Shown in pieces: positions 1 to 7,921 of a DNA stretch of 33,279 bases. The stretch covers positions 1-33,279 of the forward strand of contig CAMHMW010000002.1 of the NCBI GenBank assembly GCA_946186335.1, in the 5' to 3' direction. The DNA is from an uncultured Candidatus Melainabacteria bacterium (GTDB taxonomy: Bacteria; Cyanobacteriota; Vampirovibrionia; Gastranaerophilales; Gastranaerophilaceae). The notes beneath the pieces are model-generated. The model worked only from the letters and a program-made list of their open reading frames with translations, had not been told where the DNA came from and did no database searches. Each line of letters begins with the position of its first letter. The first letter of the stretch is position 1. A program made the translations under genes and the position numbers.

Positions 1-159
1 TATTAAAGTAGTATTTATATTTGAAAGCGCTTTATCATAATTTTCAAAATCATTTTTTGCCTGTTTTTCTGATTTAGAAACAAAAGAGTAACTTCTGTTT
101 TGATTTTTATAAGCAAAACAGCCATTACTCTTAATATTGTTTATCGCATTTACAATCAT
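1..159 (-). CDS. Partial unknown protein (N-terminal 53 residues)
   Basis: An open frame starts with ATG at 159 on the minus strand and runs off the window edge without a stop, so only about 53 residues are visible. They begin MIVNAINNIKSNG and are rich in Asn, Lys and Ser, with no hydrophobic signal peptide. The hydrophobic-Asn-Asn opening and a Tyr-Ser-Phe-Val-Ser at about residues 24-28 loosely resemble the N-terminal element of other proteins in this window, but the match is weak. It lies 34 nt downstream of rsfS on the same strand and may be the last gene of the rpiB-rsfS operon. No clear ribosome binding site is seen. I do not recognise the family. Confidence 0.5.
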   Translation of the reverse strand, partial: MIVNAINNIKSNGCFAYKNQNRSYSFVSKSEKQAKNDFENYDKALSNINTTLI

Positions 160-193
160 ACTGAACTAGAAACACATATATAAAATTTTGCTG

Positions 194-586
194 CTATTTA
201 GAATACTTACTGTACTCTTTTGCAACCTCCCGCCAATCTTTTTCCGAAACGCTGTATGCATGGCTCCAAAACTTTTCAATAGCGTAGGTTTCACGTTCTT
301 CTTTATGCAGAATATGAACAACTACATCACCGTAGTCAATTAAATTCCAACGATTTTTGGCATCATTTTCCTGCTTTAAAGGAAGCCTTGAAAATGATGT
401 TTTAACCCTGTCTTTTACATGCTCCATCAAAGACTTAACATGCGGAGTTGAATCCCCTGTTACAATTACAAAATAATCTGCAAGCGAAGATACATTACTG
501 ATATTCAGAATTGTAATATTTTTTCCAAGTTTATCATCCAAGAATTGTGCAATAACACACGCAAATTTATTTGAATCAAGTTCCAT
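194..586 (-). CDS. rsfS: Ribosomal silencing factor RsfS
   Basis: This 130-residue protein matches the RsfS (Iojap, DUF143) family in length and motifs. It has the SLADYFVIVTGDS block near residues 34-45, the W-x-LIDYGDVVVHIL block near residues 80-95, and a downstream R-x-x-Y-x-I-E-x-F-W. In the known family, RsfS binds ribosomal protein L14 on the large subunit and blocks subunit joining, which lowers translation in poor growth conditions. The ATG at 586 lies 14 nt after the rpiB stop. The sequence TAAGGA combines that stop codon with this gene's ribosome binding site, so the two genes are probably co-transcribed and translationally coupled. Nothing is missing. Confidence 0.93.
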   Translation of the reverse strand: MELDSNKFACVIAQFLDDKLGKNITILNISNVSSLADYFVIVTGDSTPHVKSLMEHVKDRVKTSFSRLPLKQENDAKNRWNLIDYGDVVVHILHKEERETYAIEKFWSHAYSVSEKDWREVAKEYSKYSK

Positions 587-600
587 AAAATATATTTTCC

Positions 601-1035
601 TTATTCAATCATATCTACACGGCGTTTATGACGACCGCCTTCAAAACCTGTTTTAAGCCAAATATCAACAATATCGAGCGCCAAATGCTCGCCTATGACT
701 CTTTCCCCAAGGCAAAGGATATTTGCGTTGTTATGAGCTCTTGAAACTCTTGCCGAATAAGTATCGGAACACAAAGCCGCACGAATACCATGAACCTTAT
801 TTGCTGTTATTGACATACCGATACCTGTTCCGCAAACCAAAATTCCGCGGTCAGCATCACCAGAAATAACTTTTTCCGCAACCTTACGGGCAATAATCGG
901 ATAATCACAAGATTCGGGAGTATAAGTTCCAACATCAACAAACTCTATATTTCTCGCTTTCAGATAATCCATAATACTTTCTTTATATCTAAAACCACCA
1001 TGGTCTGAACCGATAGCAACTTTTAAATGTTCCAT
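601..1035 (-). CDS. rpiB: Ribose-5-phosphate isomerase B (RpiB/LacAB family)
   Basis: This 144-residue enzyme interconverts ribose 5-phosphate and ribulose 5-phosphate in the cytosolic pentose phosphate pathway. The sequence shows the family N-terminus VAIGSDHGGF, the active-site segment ILVCGTGIGMSI with its catalytic Cys, and the C-terminal HNNANILCLGERV block. The frame extends 18 codons upstream, but the start at 1035 is preferred: AGGAGT lies 5 nt upstream and the extension lacks family character. A promoter with TTTACA and TACAAT lies just upstream (1081-1109). The gene leads an operon with rsfS. LacA/LacB-type activity cannot be excluded by sequence alone, but a single-copy gene beside rsfS favours RpiB. 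Confidence 0.93.
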   Translation of the reverse strand: MEHLKVAIGSDHGGFRYKESIMDYLKARNIEFVDVGTYTPESCDYPIIARKVAEKVISGDADRGILVCGTGIGMSITANKVHGIRAALCSDTYSARVSRAHNNANILCLGERVIGEHLALDIVDIWLKTGFEGGRHKRRVDMIE

Positions 1036-1080
1036 AAATAACTCCTTTTCAAACTGTAAACAATTATTCTCTACACATAT

Positions 1081-1109
1081 ATTGTACAATTTTCATCAAT
1101 AAATGTAAA
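1081..1109 (-). promoter_or_regulatory. Predicted sigma-70-type promoter of rpiB-rsfS
   Basis: On the minus strand TTTACA (1109-1104) is followed after 17 nt by TACAAT (1086-1081), a near-consensus pair. Transcription would start near 1074, giving a leader of about 39 nt before the rpiB ATG at 1035. Confidence 0.6.
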
Positions 1110-1141
1110 TAAGAAAACACATAAATGATACTATTTGCAAC

Positions 1142-1163
1142 AAAAAAGAGGCATAAAGCCTCT
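1142..1163 (-). terminator. Rho-independent terminator of the flagellar operon
   Basis: On the minus strand AGAGGC, a 5-nt loop and GCCTCT form a 6-bp stem directly followed by six T (1147-1142). It lies 38 nt after the stop of the flagellar hook/rod gene and separates that operon from the rpiB promoter. Confidence 0.75.
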
Positions 1164-1200
1164 AATATAAAATGGAGTTTAATATTTAATAATAACTTAA

Positions 1201-2040
1201 CTATGAAGAACTTACCATTTGCATTGCCTGCTGCAACAGGTCTTTGTTTGAGGAAATCAGTTTATTTACGACTTCCATCTGCATTTTAGCCATTTGATAA
1301 TATGAAATATTACCTTTAAAATCAGCATTTGACAATTCTAACAGACCTGAACGAATCTCACCGCAGCCCAAAACCGGCTTTCCTGATTCTTCCGTTTCAA
1401 GGTACAAACCTTCTTTATATTCATAAAGACCTGCCGAATTGTGAAAATTTCTTGTTGTGATTCTGTACAGAGGTACAACTTTTTTGCCGCTTTCGGCTTT
1501 TCCGACAATTGTACCGTCTTTTTGAATTTCATATTCATCATATTTTCCGAGATATTTACCATTGTTCGGGTCAATCCACATTTTTATACTTGTTGTCGGA
1601 ATATCAAGCGCACCGCCTTTAAGGGCAGTTTCCTGATACAAATCCGCACTTATGGGTTTTGTACCCTGCATAATTTCGCCTTTATCATTCAGAATGTAGC
1701 CCTGAACGGTATTTCCGTTTTTCGCACGATAAACACCTTCACCGTCAAACGTAAATTCTCCTAATCGGGTATAGACACTTTTACCTTCCGATGTTTTTGT
1801 CAGGAAAAAGCCTTTACCTTCCAAAAACAGGTTATCATTAGAAGTACCGGGAGTTGATTTACCCTGACTGATTTTTTTGTCATAATCATCGTTTATAGCG
1901 CCACCGAGGAAGGTTTTGAAGGTAACCTGCTTTTCTCTGAACCCCGGAGTGTAAACATTTGTCATGTTATCTGCGATAACATCCATCCAGTTTATGGTTG
2001 CGTATTGAGTGTTGATAGCTGTGATAAATGCGTCATTCAT
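1201..2040 (-). CDS. Flagellar hook/basal-body rod protein (FlgE/FlgF/FlgG family)
   Basis: This 279-residue protein has both ends typical of flagellar axial proteins. Near residues 20-35 it has ADNMTNVYTPGF, a variant of the family's NNIANVNTPGFK. At the C-terminus (about residues 230-279) it has SGLLELSNADFK followed by a long helix, as in FlgG and FlgE. The length is close to FlgG (about 260 residues), but the sequence is divergent and the exact rod or hook position cannot be assigned. The first Asn of the usual NN pair is Asp. AAGGAG overlaps the upstream stop and serves the ATG at 2040. It is the last gene of the operon with fliJ and the fliK-like gene. These proteins are exported by the flagellar type III apparatus without a cleaved signal. 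Confidence 0.8.
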   Translation of the reverse strand: MNDAFITAINTQYATINWMDVIADNMTNVYTPGFREKQVTFKTFLGGAINDDYDKKISQGKSTPGTSNDNLFLEGKGFFLTKTSEGKSVYTRLGEFTFDGEGVYRAKNGNTVQGYILNDKGEIMQGTKPISADLYQETALKGGALDIPTTSIKMWIDPNNGKYLGKYDEYEIQKDGTIVGKAESGKKVVPLYRITTRNFHNSAGLYEYKEGLYLETEESGKPVLGCGEIRSGLLELSNADFKGNISYYQMAKMQMEVVNKLISSNKDLLQQAMQMVSSS

Positions 2041-2055
2041 AATGGCTTTTACTCC

Positions 2056-2931
2056 TTATTGCTGCTGACTTCTTTGTTGTTCTTTCTGTTGTTTTGAACC
2101 GCGGTTTGAATAAGACAAATCGCTATATGGCAATTCTTTTTCATCAAAAGTTGACTTTAATGAGTCGAGATTATTTTTTAAATACTGTTCAACAACTTTA
2201 TCTCCGGGGATAAAATTAGCCGCAAAAGAACCATCTCTGCCAAAACGCATAATAACAGAAATATTTTGGTCAAAATCAATTCTTAACGGCTGATTTTTCT
2301 CTCTTGCAATATTTATCGCATTCAAAAGTGTTTCGGAAATTTTTACATTTTGCTGAATCTGTGAAAGTTCTGCGCCGTTATCAAGTGCCGCTTGTGCCTG
2401 TGCGACAACAGCCTGAGTGGTCACAGTACCATTTTGAGCAAGGTTTATAAAAAACTGAGCATCAGATTCTGTCATAGACAAAGAATTTGTATAGTCAAGT
2501 GAAAACATTGCACCGAAAGTCTTGTCATTCACCGAAGATAACAGTGAATTTGTGAAATCCCCTGCGCTAACCCCGTTCGTATTCATCATCATCTGAATAT
2601 CATTTGAAAGATTATTATTAACATTATCTATCATTGAAAGAGAAGCAAACTTTAAATTTTCCATGGAATTTTCTGCAGTTTCCTGACTTAATTTGTCAAT
2701 ACTGCCTTTTTCTTCTTTAATTGCCGCTTTATCTGATTTTAATGTATCATCCGTTTTTTTGTTTTCAGCCTCTTTCGGCTCTTTTGTTTCATTTTTTGTT
2801 TCAACTTTTTTCATTTCGTCTTTGAAATCAGACTCTGTTGATGTTTTAGCGGAAGTTTCCGATGCCTGAGAATTTGTAACCTGTCCTGCTGAGGATGCAC
2901 CTGAAACTGTTGATGTAACATTTAAACTCAT
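2056..2931 (-). CDS. fliK: FliK-like flagellar hook-length control protein
   Basis: This 291-residue protein has a disordered N-terminal half rich in Ser, Thr, Lys and Glu (residues 1-90), a helical middle, and a compact C-terminal region at about residues 198-265. The C-terminal region runs ISETLLNAI, then PLRIDF..ISVIMRFGRDGSF, then a helix. This order of amphipathic strand and helix is that of the FliK C-terminal domain, which senses hook completion and switches export specificity at FlhB. The C-terminus is Gln-rich (about residues 281-291). The assignment rests on architecture and position between fliJ and a hook/rod gene more than on strong motif identity. AGAAGG overlapping the fliJ stop is the ribosome binding site. 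Confidence 0.6.
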   Translation of the reverse strand: MSLNVTSTVSGASSAGQVTNSQASETSAKTSTESDFKDEMKKVETKNETKEPKEAENKKTDDTLKSDKAAIKEEKGSIDKLSQETAENSMENLKFASLSMIDNVNNNLSNDIQMMMNTNGVSAGDFTNSLLSSVNDKTFGAMFSLDYTNSLSMTESDAQFFINLAQNGTVTTQAVVAQAQAALDNGAELSQIQQNVKISETLLNAINIAREKNQPLRIDFDQNISVIMRFGRDGSFAANFIPGDKVVEQYLKNNLDSLKSTFDEKELPYSDLSYSNRGSKQQKEQQRSQQQ

Positions 2932-2936
2932 ATCAT

Positions 2937-3425
2937 TTACCTTCTATCTAATTCTTCTAACTGTTTTAATATCGCTTTTTCTTCTTCCTCTCTGGCTTCC
3001 ATCGTTCGCTTATAGTGTCTTGTTACGCCCAGTTCGGAGAATTGTTTTAATTCTGCTGCTTTTTCTTCTGCAAGATAAGCCTCTTTGCTTTTTTCTTTGT
3101 GTTTTTCAAGAACCTTTACTGCCTGCTCACACTTGACAAGTTTTGCTATTTCTATATCAAGTAATCGTTGTTTTTCCTGACGTATCAGCTCCAATTCTTC
3201 TGCTTTTTCCCACAGGTGTTCAAGGTATTTGTCGTACACATCGAACATCATAGGGTCAGCGTGTCTCATGCCATTTTTAGTATCTACAATGTCCTGTTCG
3301 TTCTTTTTAATGTCCTGTTCTGCCTTATAGACTGCTGCCTGAGCTTTTTGAACCCGTATCAGTTGTTCCTGTTTTTGGTTTATTCTAAAGTCTAAAACTT
3401 TCTGCAATCTATACCTGAATGGCAT
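2937..3425 (-). CDS. fliJ: Flagellar export protein FliJ
   Basis: This 162-residue, almost entirely coiled-coil protein opens with PFRYRLQKVLDFR, the FliJ family signature, and continues with Glu/Lys/Gln-rich heptads to the C-terminus. FliJ is the stalk-like part of the flagellar export ATPase complex and acts as an escort for export chaperones. The frame has an ATG seven codons upstream (3446), but AGGAAAGAG ends 7 nt before the ATG at 3425 while the upstream ATG has no ribosome binding site, so 3425 is preferred. FliI, the usual upstream partner, is absent here: the gene upstream is rpsA, insulated by a terminator and a new promoter. Confidence 0.85.
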   Translation of the reverse strand: MPFRYRLQKVLDFRINQKQEQLIRVQKAQAAVYKAEQDIKKNEQDIVDTKNGMRHADPMMFDVYDKYLEHLWEKAEELELIRQEKQRLLDIEIAKLVKCEQAVKVLEKHKEKSKEAYLAEEKAAELKQFSELGVTRHYKRTMEAREEEEKAILKQLEELDRR

Positions 3426-3495
3426 GCTACTACTCTTTCCTGTCATTATTATGTATTACTTTTCAAGAGTAATAAACATCTAAACGTATGATATT

Positions 3496-3523
3496 GTTAT
3501 AATAATTATTTTTATAAAGTCAA
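3496..3523 (-). promoter_or_regulatory. Predicted promoter of the flagellar operon
   Basis: On the minus strand TTGACT (3523-3518) is followed after 16 nt by TATAAC (3501-3496). Transcription would start near 3489, about 64 nt before the fliJ ATG. It resembles a housekeeping sigma promoter and not the flagellar sigma-28 type. Confidence 0.55.
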
Positions 3524-3529
3524 TATAAT

Positions 3530-3568
3530 AAAAACGGCAGACTTCATATTTTGAAATCTGCCGTTTTT
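3530..3568 (-). terminator. Rho-independent terminator of rpsA
   Basis: Minus-strand AAAACGGCAGA pairs with TCTGCCGTTTT; the stem continues through a mismatch to TTCA/TGAA around a short AT loop and ends in a T-run (3534-3530). It sits 17 nt after the rpsA stop. The A-rich opposite flank could also make it work on the plus strand. Confidence 0.85.
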
Positions 3569-3584
3569 ACAATTATTTATTTTA

Positions 3585-4664
3585 TTACTCTGCTGATTCA
3601 ACCTCTGTTGTTGATTGCTCATGAACAGATAATGCAATACGTTTATCTGACGGGTTAAATTTCAGGATGTAAGTACTGATTTTATCCCCGACTTTAACGA
3701 TAGTTTTTGATTCGTTCTGAAATTCAACAACTTCGTTATGAGGGAGTAATGCTTCAACACCGGGGAACACTTCTATAAACGCGCCAAAGTGTTTTAAACG
3801 TGTAACTGTGCCTTCAATTTTGTCACCCTCTTTAATTTTGTCAGCGGCTTCAATCCACGGATCAGGCTCCAGATTTTTCAGACTGAGAGAAACTCTCTGT
3901 TTGTCATGATCAACTGCAATAACTTCAACATCCAGTTTGTCACCGACATTAAGAATATCTGTCGGATGGTCAATCCATCTCCAAGAAAGCTGAGATAACG
4001 GCAACAGGCCGTCAATTCCGCCCAAATCAACAAACGCACCAAAATCGGTAATTCTGACGACTTCGCCTTTAACTACCTGACCGGGTTCAATTTGAGAGAA
4101 GATATTTTTACGTGCTTCTTCAACAGTGTCTTCATAAACCTTCTTATTAGAAAGAATAAAGTTGTTTTGCTGAACATCAAGTGTTAAAATCTTCAATTCA
4201 AGTTTTGAACCGACTTCAATATCGGTTTCTCTTGTTCTCAATTGAGAAGAAGGAATAAATCCGCGTACTCCGGAAACTTCAACAAGGACACCGCCCTTAA
4301 CCGTATTAACAACAGTGCCGAGGATAGTTTCATCAGCGGCTTTTGCTTTTTCAAGTTCTTTCCAGGCATAAGCAAAATCAACTTTTTTCTTGGAGAGAAG
4401 AAGTTTTCCGTCCTCATCTTCCTCTCTTATAATAAGGAATTCACCTTCATCACCTTTTTTGAATTTTTCTTCAATATTTTCGCCCTTGTCAACGGCTTCA
4501 TAAGTCGGAATAACGGCATAATTTTTTGCACCGATATCAACCATAACACCCTGACTTTCAAATCCGCAGACTACACCTTTTACAAGATCACCTTTTTGAA
4601 AATTGTAATCATACTTTTCCAAAAGGGCTTCAAAGTCTTGTTCTGCACTTTTTTTAGTTGCCAT
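3585..4664 (-). CDS. rpsA: 30S ribosomal protein S1 (four S1 domains)
   Basis: This 359-residue protein is four tandem S1 RNA-binding domains at roughly residues 24-95, 108-175, 195-265 and 280-350. The third is the most canonical (GAFVDLGGIDGLLPLSQLSW) and the fourth has FGAFIEVFPGVEALLPHNEV. Long proteobacterial S1 has six domains, and shorter S1 proteins occur in Cyanobacteria and Gram-positives. S1 binds mRNA on the small subunit and helps translation start. The start at 4664 (MATKKSAEQ) is preferred over one four codons upstream because GGAG lies 6 nt before it. It is monocistronic, with its own promoter (4703-4731) and a strong terminator (3530-3568). An S1-domain regulator is possible in principle, but four domains and this transcription unit favour S1. 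Confidence 0.9.
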   Translation of the reverse strand: MATKKSAEQDFEALLEKYDYNFQKGDLVKGVVCGFESQGVMVDIGAKNYAVIPTYEAVDKGENIEEKFKKGDEGEFLIIREEDEDGKLLLSKKKVDFAYAWKELEKAKAADETILGTVVNTVKGGVLVEVSGVRGFIPSSQLRTRETDIEVGSKLELKILTLDVQQNNFILSNKKVYEDTVEEARKNIFSQIEPGQVVKGEVVRITDFGAFVDLGGIDGLLPLSQLSWRWIDHPTDILNVGDKLDVEVIAVDHDKQRVSLSLKNLEPDPWIEAADKIKEGDKIEGTVTRLKHFGAFIEVFPGVEALLPHNEVVEFQNESKTIVKVGDKISTYILKFNPSDKRIALSVHEQSTTEVESAE

Positions 4665-4702
4665 AATTAACTCCATTATCTACACACTATATCTTTGAGT
4701 AA

Positions 4703-4731
4703 ATACTACCAAATATTTGAAAATTTGTAAA
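4703..4731 (-). promoter_or_regulatory. Predicted promoter of rpsA
   Basis: Minus-strand TTTACA (4731-4726), 17 nt, then TAGTAT (4708-4703). Transcription would start near 4696, about 32 nt before the ATG at 4664. Confidence 0.55.
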
Positions 4732-4789
4732 GGTTTGTAAATTTATATTAAATATATAATAAGATAAAAGTTAAAAATTATACAAAATC

Positions 4790-4819
4790 TTGACAATATC
4801 CGCACTAAACCATTAATAT
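4790..4819 (+). promoter_or_regulatory. Possible promoter of the 122-residue protein gene
   Basis: TTGACA at 4790-4795 is a perfect -35 box. The best -10 candidate is TAATAT (4814-4819) after 18 nt. This would place the transcript start only about 14 nt before the ATG at 4840, just upstream of the ribosome binding site, which is unusually short. Confidence 0.35.
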
Positions 4820-4839
4820 TAATTAAAAGGGGGCTAATT

Positions 4840-5208
4840 ATGAAAGAAGAATATTCAAACCACTACAGACGCTGGTACGATAAAGATCCGGTACTGTCGG
4901 AAGCTGTCAGAACGTTAGAAGAAACAGATGACCAGACACAAATAAGAGTTGCTCTTAACCTTATTAAAATCATTATTGAACACAATATTGAAGATGAACA
5001 GTTTGAAGCGGTTGACGATATTATAAGTGCTGTCGGTTCAGGTCTGGACGACAACCGCCGCGGCAGATGGTATGATATTGATGCGACATTAAGAACCGCA
5101 ATGAATATGCTTCAGAATTGTCCGGCGGATACACAGAAAATTATTGCAAAAGAGATGGCAAAACTTGTCGTTGACCAAATAAAAAAAGACGACGAGGAAG
5201 AAGAATAG
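4840..5208 (+). CDS. Unknown acidic protein with two tandem RWYD repeats
   Basis: This 122-residue soluble protein belongs to no family I recognise. It is built of two copies of a unit of about 40 residues: residues 11-50 begin RWYDKDPVL and residues 76-114 begin RWYDIDATL. Both continue with Leu, Ala, a Thr-Gln pair and an amphipathic helix ending in Ile/Val-rich turns. A linker of about 25 residues with GSGLDDNRRG joins them, and the tail is a run of Asp/Glu. There is no signal peptide or membrane segment. A strong AGGGGG lies 6 nt before the ATG, and a good terminator follows, so it is a well-expressed single gene. The repeats suggest a small helical binding or dimer module, which is inference. 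Confidence 0.8.
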   Translation: MKEEYSNHYRRWYDKDPVLSEAVRTLEETDDQTQIRVALNLIKIIIEHNIEDEQFEAVDDIISAVGSGLDDNRRGRWYDIDATLRTAMNMLQNCPADTQKIIAKEMAKLVVDQIKKDDEEEE

Positions 5209-5230
5209 AATCGGTAACAACATTAGAAAA

Positions 5231-5262
5231 GAGGGGTAACAGAGTTTGTTATCCCTCTTTTT
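5231..5262 (+). terminator. Rho-independent terminator after the 122-residue protein gene
   Basis: GAGGGGTAACA (5231-5241) pairs with TGTTATCCCTC (5247-5257) with one G-T pair across a 5-nt loop, followed by five T (5258-5262). It lies 22 nt after the stop codon. Confidence 0.88.
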
Positions 5263-5357
5263 CAGTTCTTTGTAAACTTACGTAAAGTTTTAGCAAAATA
5301 TTATTGCCTTTTGTTTTAATATGATAGAAAATACAAAAAGTGGATAGTGTGAGGAAC

Positions 5358-7883
5358 ATGATAACAGATAGTGTAACAAAACTACGAATAGACAGGAAAC
5401 GATACCCGCAGGAATACATGTCCCCCAATTCAGTTTCCAATTTTTATCCACAATATAAGAGTCGAAATTTTTATTCACAATATAACTATCAAGATATTAA
5501 GAGACCTTTAAAAACTAATCATCAGGATTTAAGTTTTAAAGGTCTTTCTTTTATGTATAAAGAATTAGATAAAAAATACAGCGTAAAGGAATTTCTTGAA
5601 TTTTCGGACAGACACTTTGGCAAAATGGGTCGTGAACTTTATGACGATATGGTAACAAAAAGAGCCGATATGACATCCGACTGGATTTCCGTTAAAGGGG
5701 ATGAGATTACTCTGAGAAAGAAAACAATTCCTCATCTCGCATTAGACGGTATTCTTTATCCTTTTAAAATTCTGCCTTTTGATATCTTAAACGGCATCGT
5801 TGAACTTTTGGGTAAAATTCCCGGACTCAAAAAATGGTCAAATAATGCTCTTGATAGCAAAATGTTTCAAAATATCAGACAGCGCTCTAAAATTGATGCC
5901 AAAATGAATTCGTTAAGAGGACTGATAACCTTCCATGATATGAAGATAAATCAGGCTGCGGAAAAAGAAGCAAAAAGATTAGGTAAAAACGTAAAAGACC
6001 TCACCCCCGAAGAAATGGCAAAAGTTAAAGCAGACGTTGACAAGAATATGGATTCTGACATTTTTAAAGCAGAATTAAAAATGTTTGACCCAAAATCCGG
6101 TAATTACGATACAAAACACGAAAGAGCATTAAACAGACTGGTTTCCGGTCTGCCTCCGGCAATATTTCTTGCAAATGATGCTTATAACCTCTCTCGTATG
6201 ATGGATGATGACGGTATAGCAGCAGAACACGAAAGAAAAGTACGTTTCAGACAGGAAGTCAGCAGAATTTTGGCAAGCGGTTACCTGACACTAATTACAA
6301 TGGGGGCTTTCCAAAAATTCATAAACAAATCCAAATTCGGTATTGTTTTAACAACAGGTGTTACGGTACTTGTAACAGAAATGTTCTCCCGTCTGACCAA
6401 CGGAAAACATATTACAAGATTAACCCCCGAACAGGCAAGAGCCGAAAACGAAAGAATGAATGCTCCCGAAGCAAAAATCAAAGTTGAAAAAGATACCGGA
6501 GTTTCCGCAAAAGGACTTAAAAAGCCAAAAGAAAAGGAACAACACAAACCGCTTTTATCATTTGATACATTATTAAAAGCATCAGGTATAATCTTAGGCT
6601 TAGGTTACGGAATTAAAGGAATAAAACATCTCCCGTCCGTTAAAAAAGCCGCATTAAATTACTTTGAAAATCTAAAGAAAAATAACAGTAAATTATATGA
6701 AGAACTCGGAATAGATAAGGCTTTTGCAGACTTTGACAAAGCATTAAAAAATGCAAACCCGAAAAAATACGAAAGATTAAACGAAACCGAAAGAAAACTT
6801 GAATACGCAGTAAAACTTTTTGAAGAAAAGGTTATATACAAACCGTTCACAAAACTCTACAAAGGTATGACAACAGAAGAATTTCTGGTAAAACCGAACG
6901 ACCTTGAAAAAGTCTTAAAGGCAATGAGAGATAACGGTTTTGAGAAATTAGCCGACAAATATGAAAGTATCGGCAAAGGTGCAGCAAGAGTAACCAAAAA
7001 CGGTCAGGAATTTTACGATTTCGGAAAGAAAGACAAAAAAGTCAAACCGCTTGTAAACTTTGTAATCGCACCGTTCAAATTCATCTGGAACACCATCACT
7101 CTGCCATACTGGATGATTGATGAAAAACTGTTAAACGTATTCAGAAAAACTCCGAAGATTTCAAAAGCAACATCAGAAATTGATGCTCTTGCTCACAGTT
7201 TTAACAAAATCTACAAACAGGCAACCAAAAAGAACTTTAACGAAAAAGAATTTAAAGATTATATTCAGGACAATCTGTTAAAAGCATTCAACGAAGATTC
7301 ATTATCAAGCGTATCAAATGCTGAATTGTCAAACCTCGCAAAAACAGCAGCATCAGTTGCTACAATATGGTTCCTGATGACTGATAACTACAATATGGTT
7401 ATGCTGAAATCAAACGGAAACGACAAAGAAGGCGCTAATACGAAATTCAAAGAAAGATTTGTTCAGGAAGGTTCAAGATTATTCTATCAGACATTATTGA
7501 TTGACCTGTTCAATTCAACCTTCAGAAACCAATACAACGCATCTTTACTTGGAATGAGTTGGGTAACCTTAGTTGATACGACATTAGGCGAAATGCTGAC
7601 ACGTTCATCTGTCGGAGTTCCGTTACAGACACATACAAGAGATGAACTGATTGATTTGGAAACCAAACAAAACAATTCAACAGGATTTAAGAAAAAATAT
7701 TATGACTTTATGCAGCGTCTGACAGGAAAACGCGCAATCAAGACCTATGAAGTTGCACCAAGACATCATCAAAACTCTGATGCTTCAATAATTCCTAGTC
7801 TTGATGCCAACAAACAGGTTATCTTCAAACAGAACAACGAAACTCTGGAAAAAATGAGAGCAGGGATAAGTGTTAATTACTAG
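5358..7883 (+). CDS. Large unknown membrane-associated protein with N-terminal LSFKG element
   Basis: This protein of about 841 residues matches no family I know. Its first 65 residues are Tyr/Asn/Gln-rich and end in QDLSFKGLSF, an element also seen near the N-termini of other proteins here. The body is Lys/Glu-rich helix broken by moderately hydrophobic stretches: PFKILPFDILNGIVELLG, ILASGYLTLITMGAF..GIVLTTGVTVLVTEMF, LLKASGIILGLGYGI, VIAPFKFIWNTITLPYWMID and a Trp/Leu-rich C-terminal third. This suggests membrane association or insertion without a Sec signal. The ATG at 5358 has GAGG close upstream; an in-frame GTG at 5340 would add six residues but has no ribosome binding site. It leads the plus-strand convoy that continues into the ABC permeases 38 nt downstream. 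Confidence 0.75.
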   Translation: MITDSVTKLRIDRKRYPQEYMSPNSVSNFYPQYKSRNFYSQYNYQDIKRPLKTNHQDLSFKGLSFMYKELDKKYSVKEFLEFSDRHFGKMGRELYDDMVTKRADMTSDWISVKGDEITLRKKTIPHLALDGILYPFKILPFDILNGIVELLGKIPGLKKWSNNALDSKMFQNIRQRSKIDAKMNSLRGLITFHDMKINQAAEKEAKRLGKNVKDLTPEEMAKVKADVDKNMDSDIFKAELKMFDPKSGNYDTKHERALNRLVSGLPPAIFLANDAYNLSRMMDDDGIAAEHERKVRFRQEVSRILASGYLTLITMGAFQKFINKSKFGIVLTTGVTVLVTEMFSRLTNGKHITRLTPEQARAENERMNAPEAKIKVEKDTGVSAKGLKKPKEKEQHKPLLSFDTLLKASGIILGLGYGIKGIKHLPSVKKAALNYFENLKKNNSKLYEELGIDKAFADFDKALKNANPKKYERLNETERKLEYAVKLFEEKVIYKPFTKLYKGMTTEEFLVKPNDLEKVLKAMRDNGFEKLADKYESIGKGAARVTKNGQEFYDFGKKDKKVKPLVNFVIAPFKFIWNTITLPYWMIDEKLLNVFRKTPKISKATSEIDALAHSFNKIYKQATKKNFNEKEFKDYIQDNLLKAFNEDSLSSVSNAELSNLAKTAASVATIWFLMTDNYNMVMLKSNGNDKEGANTKFKERFVQEGSRLFYQTLLIDLFNSTFRNQYNASLLGMSWVTLVDTTLGEMLTRSSVGVPLQTHTRDELIDLETKQNNSTGFKKKYYDFMQRLTGKRAIKTYEVAPRHHQNSDASIIPSLDANKQVIFKQNNETLEKMRAGISVNY

Positions 7884-7921
7884 GCTTTGACTTTTTATTT
7901 AGGCGGTGAGATAATTTATTT

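Noticed and set aside
4242-4670. Open frame of 142 codons on the plus strand
   Set aside because: It is antisense to rpsA, Phe/Ile-rich as expected for the complement of Glu/Lys-rich coding sequence, and has no start signal.
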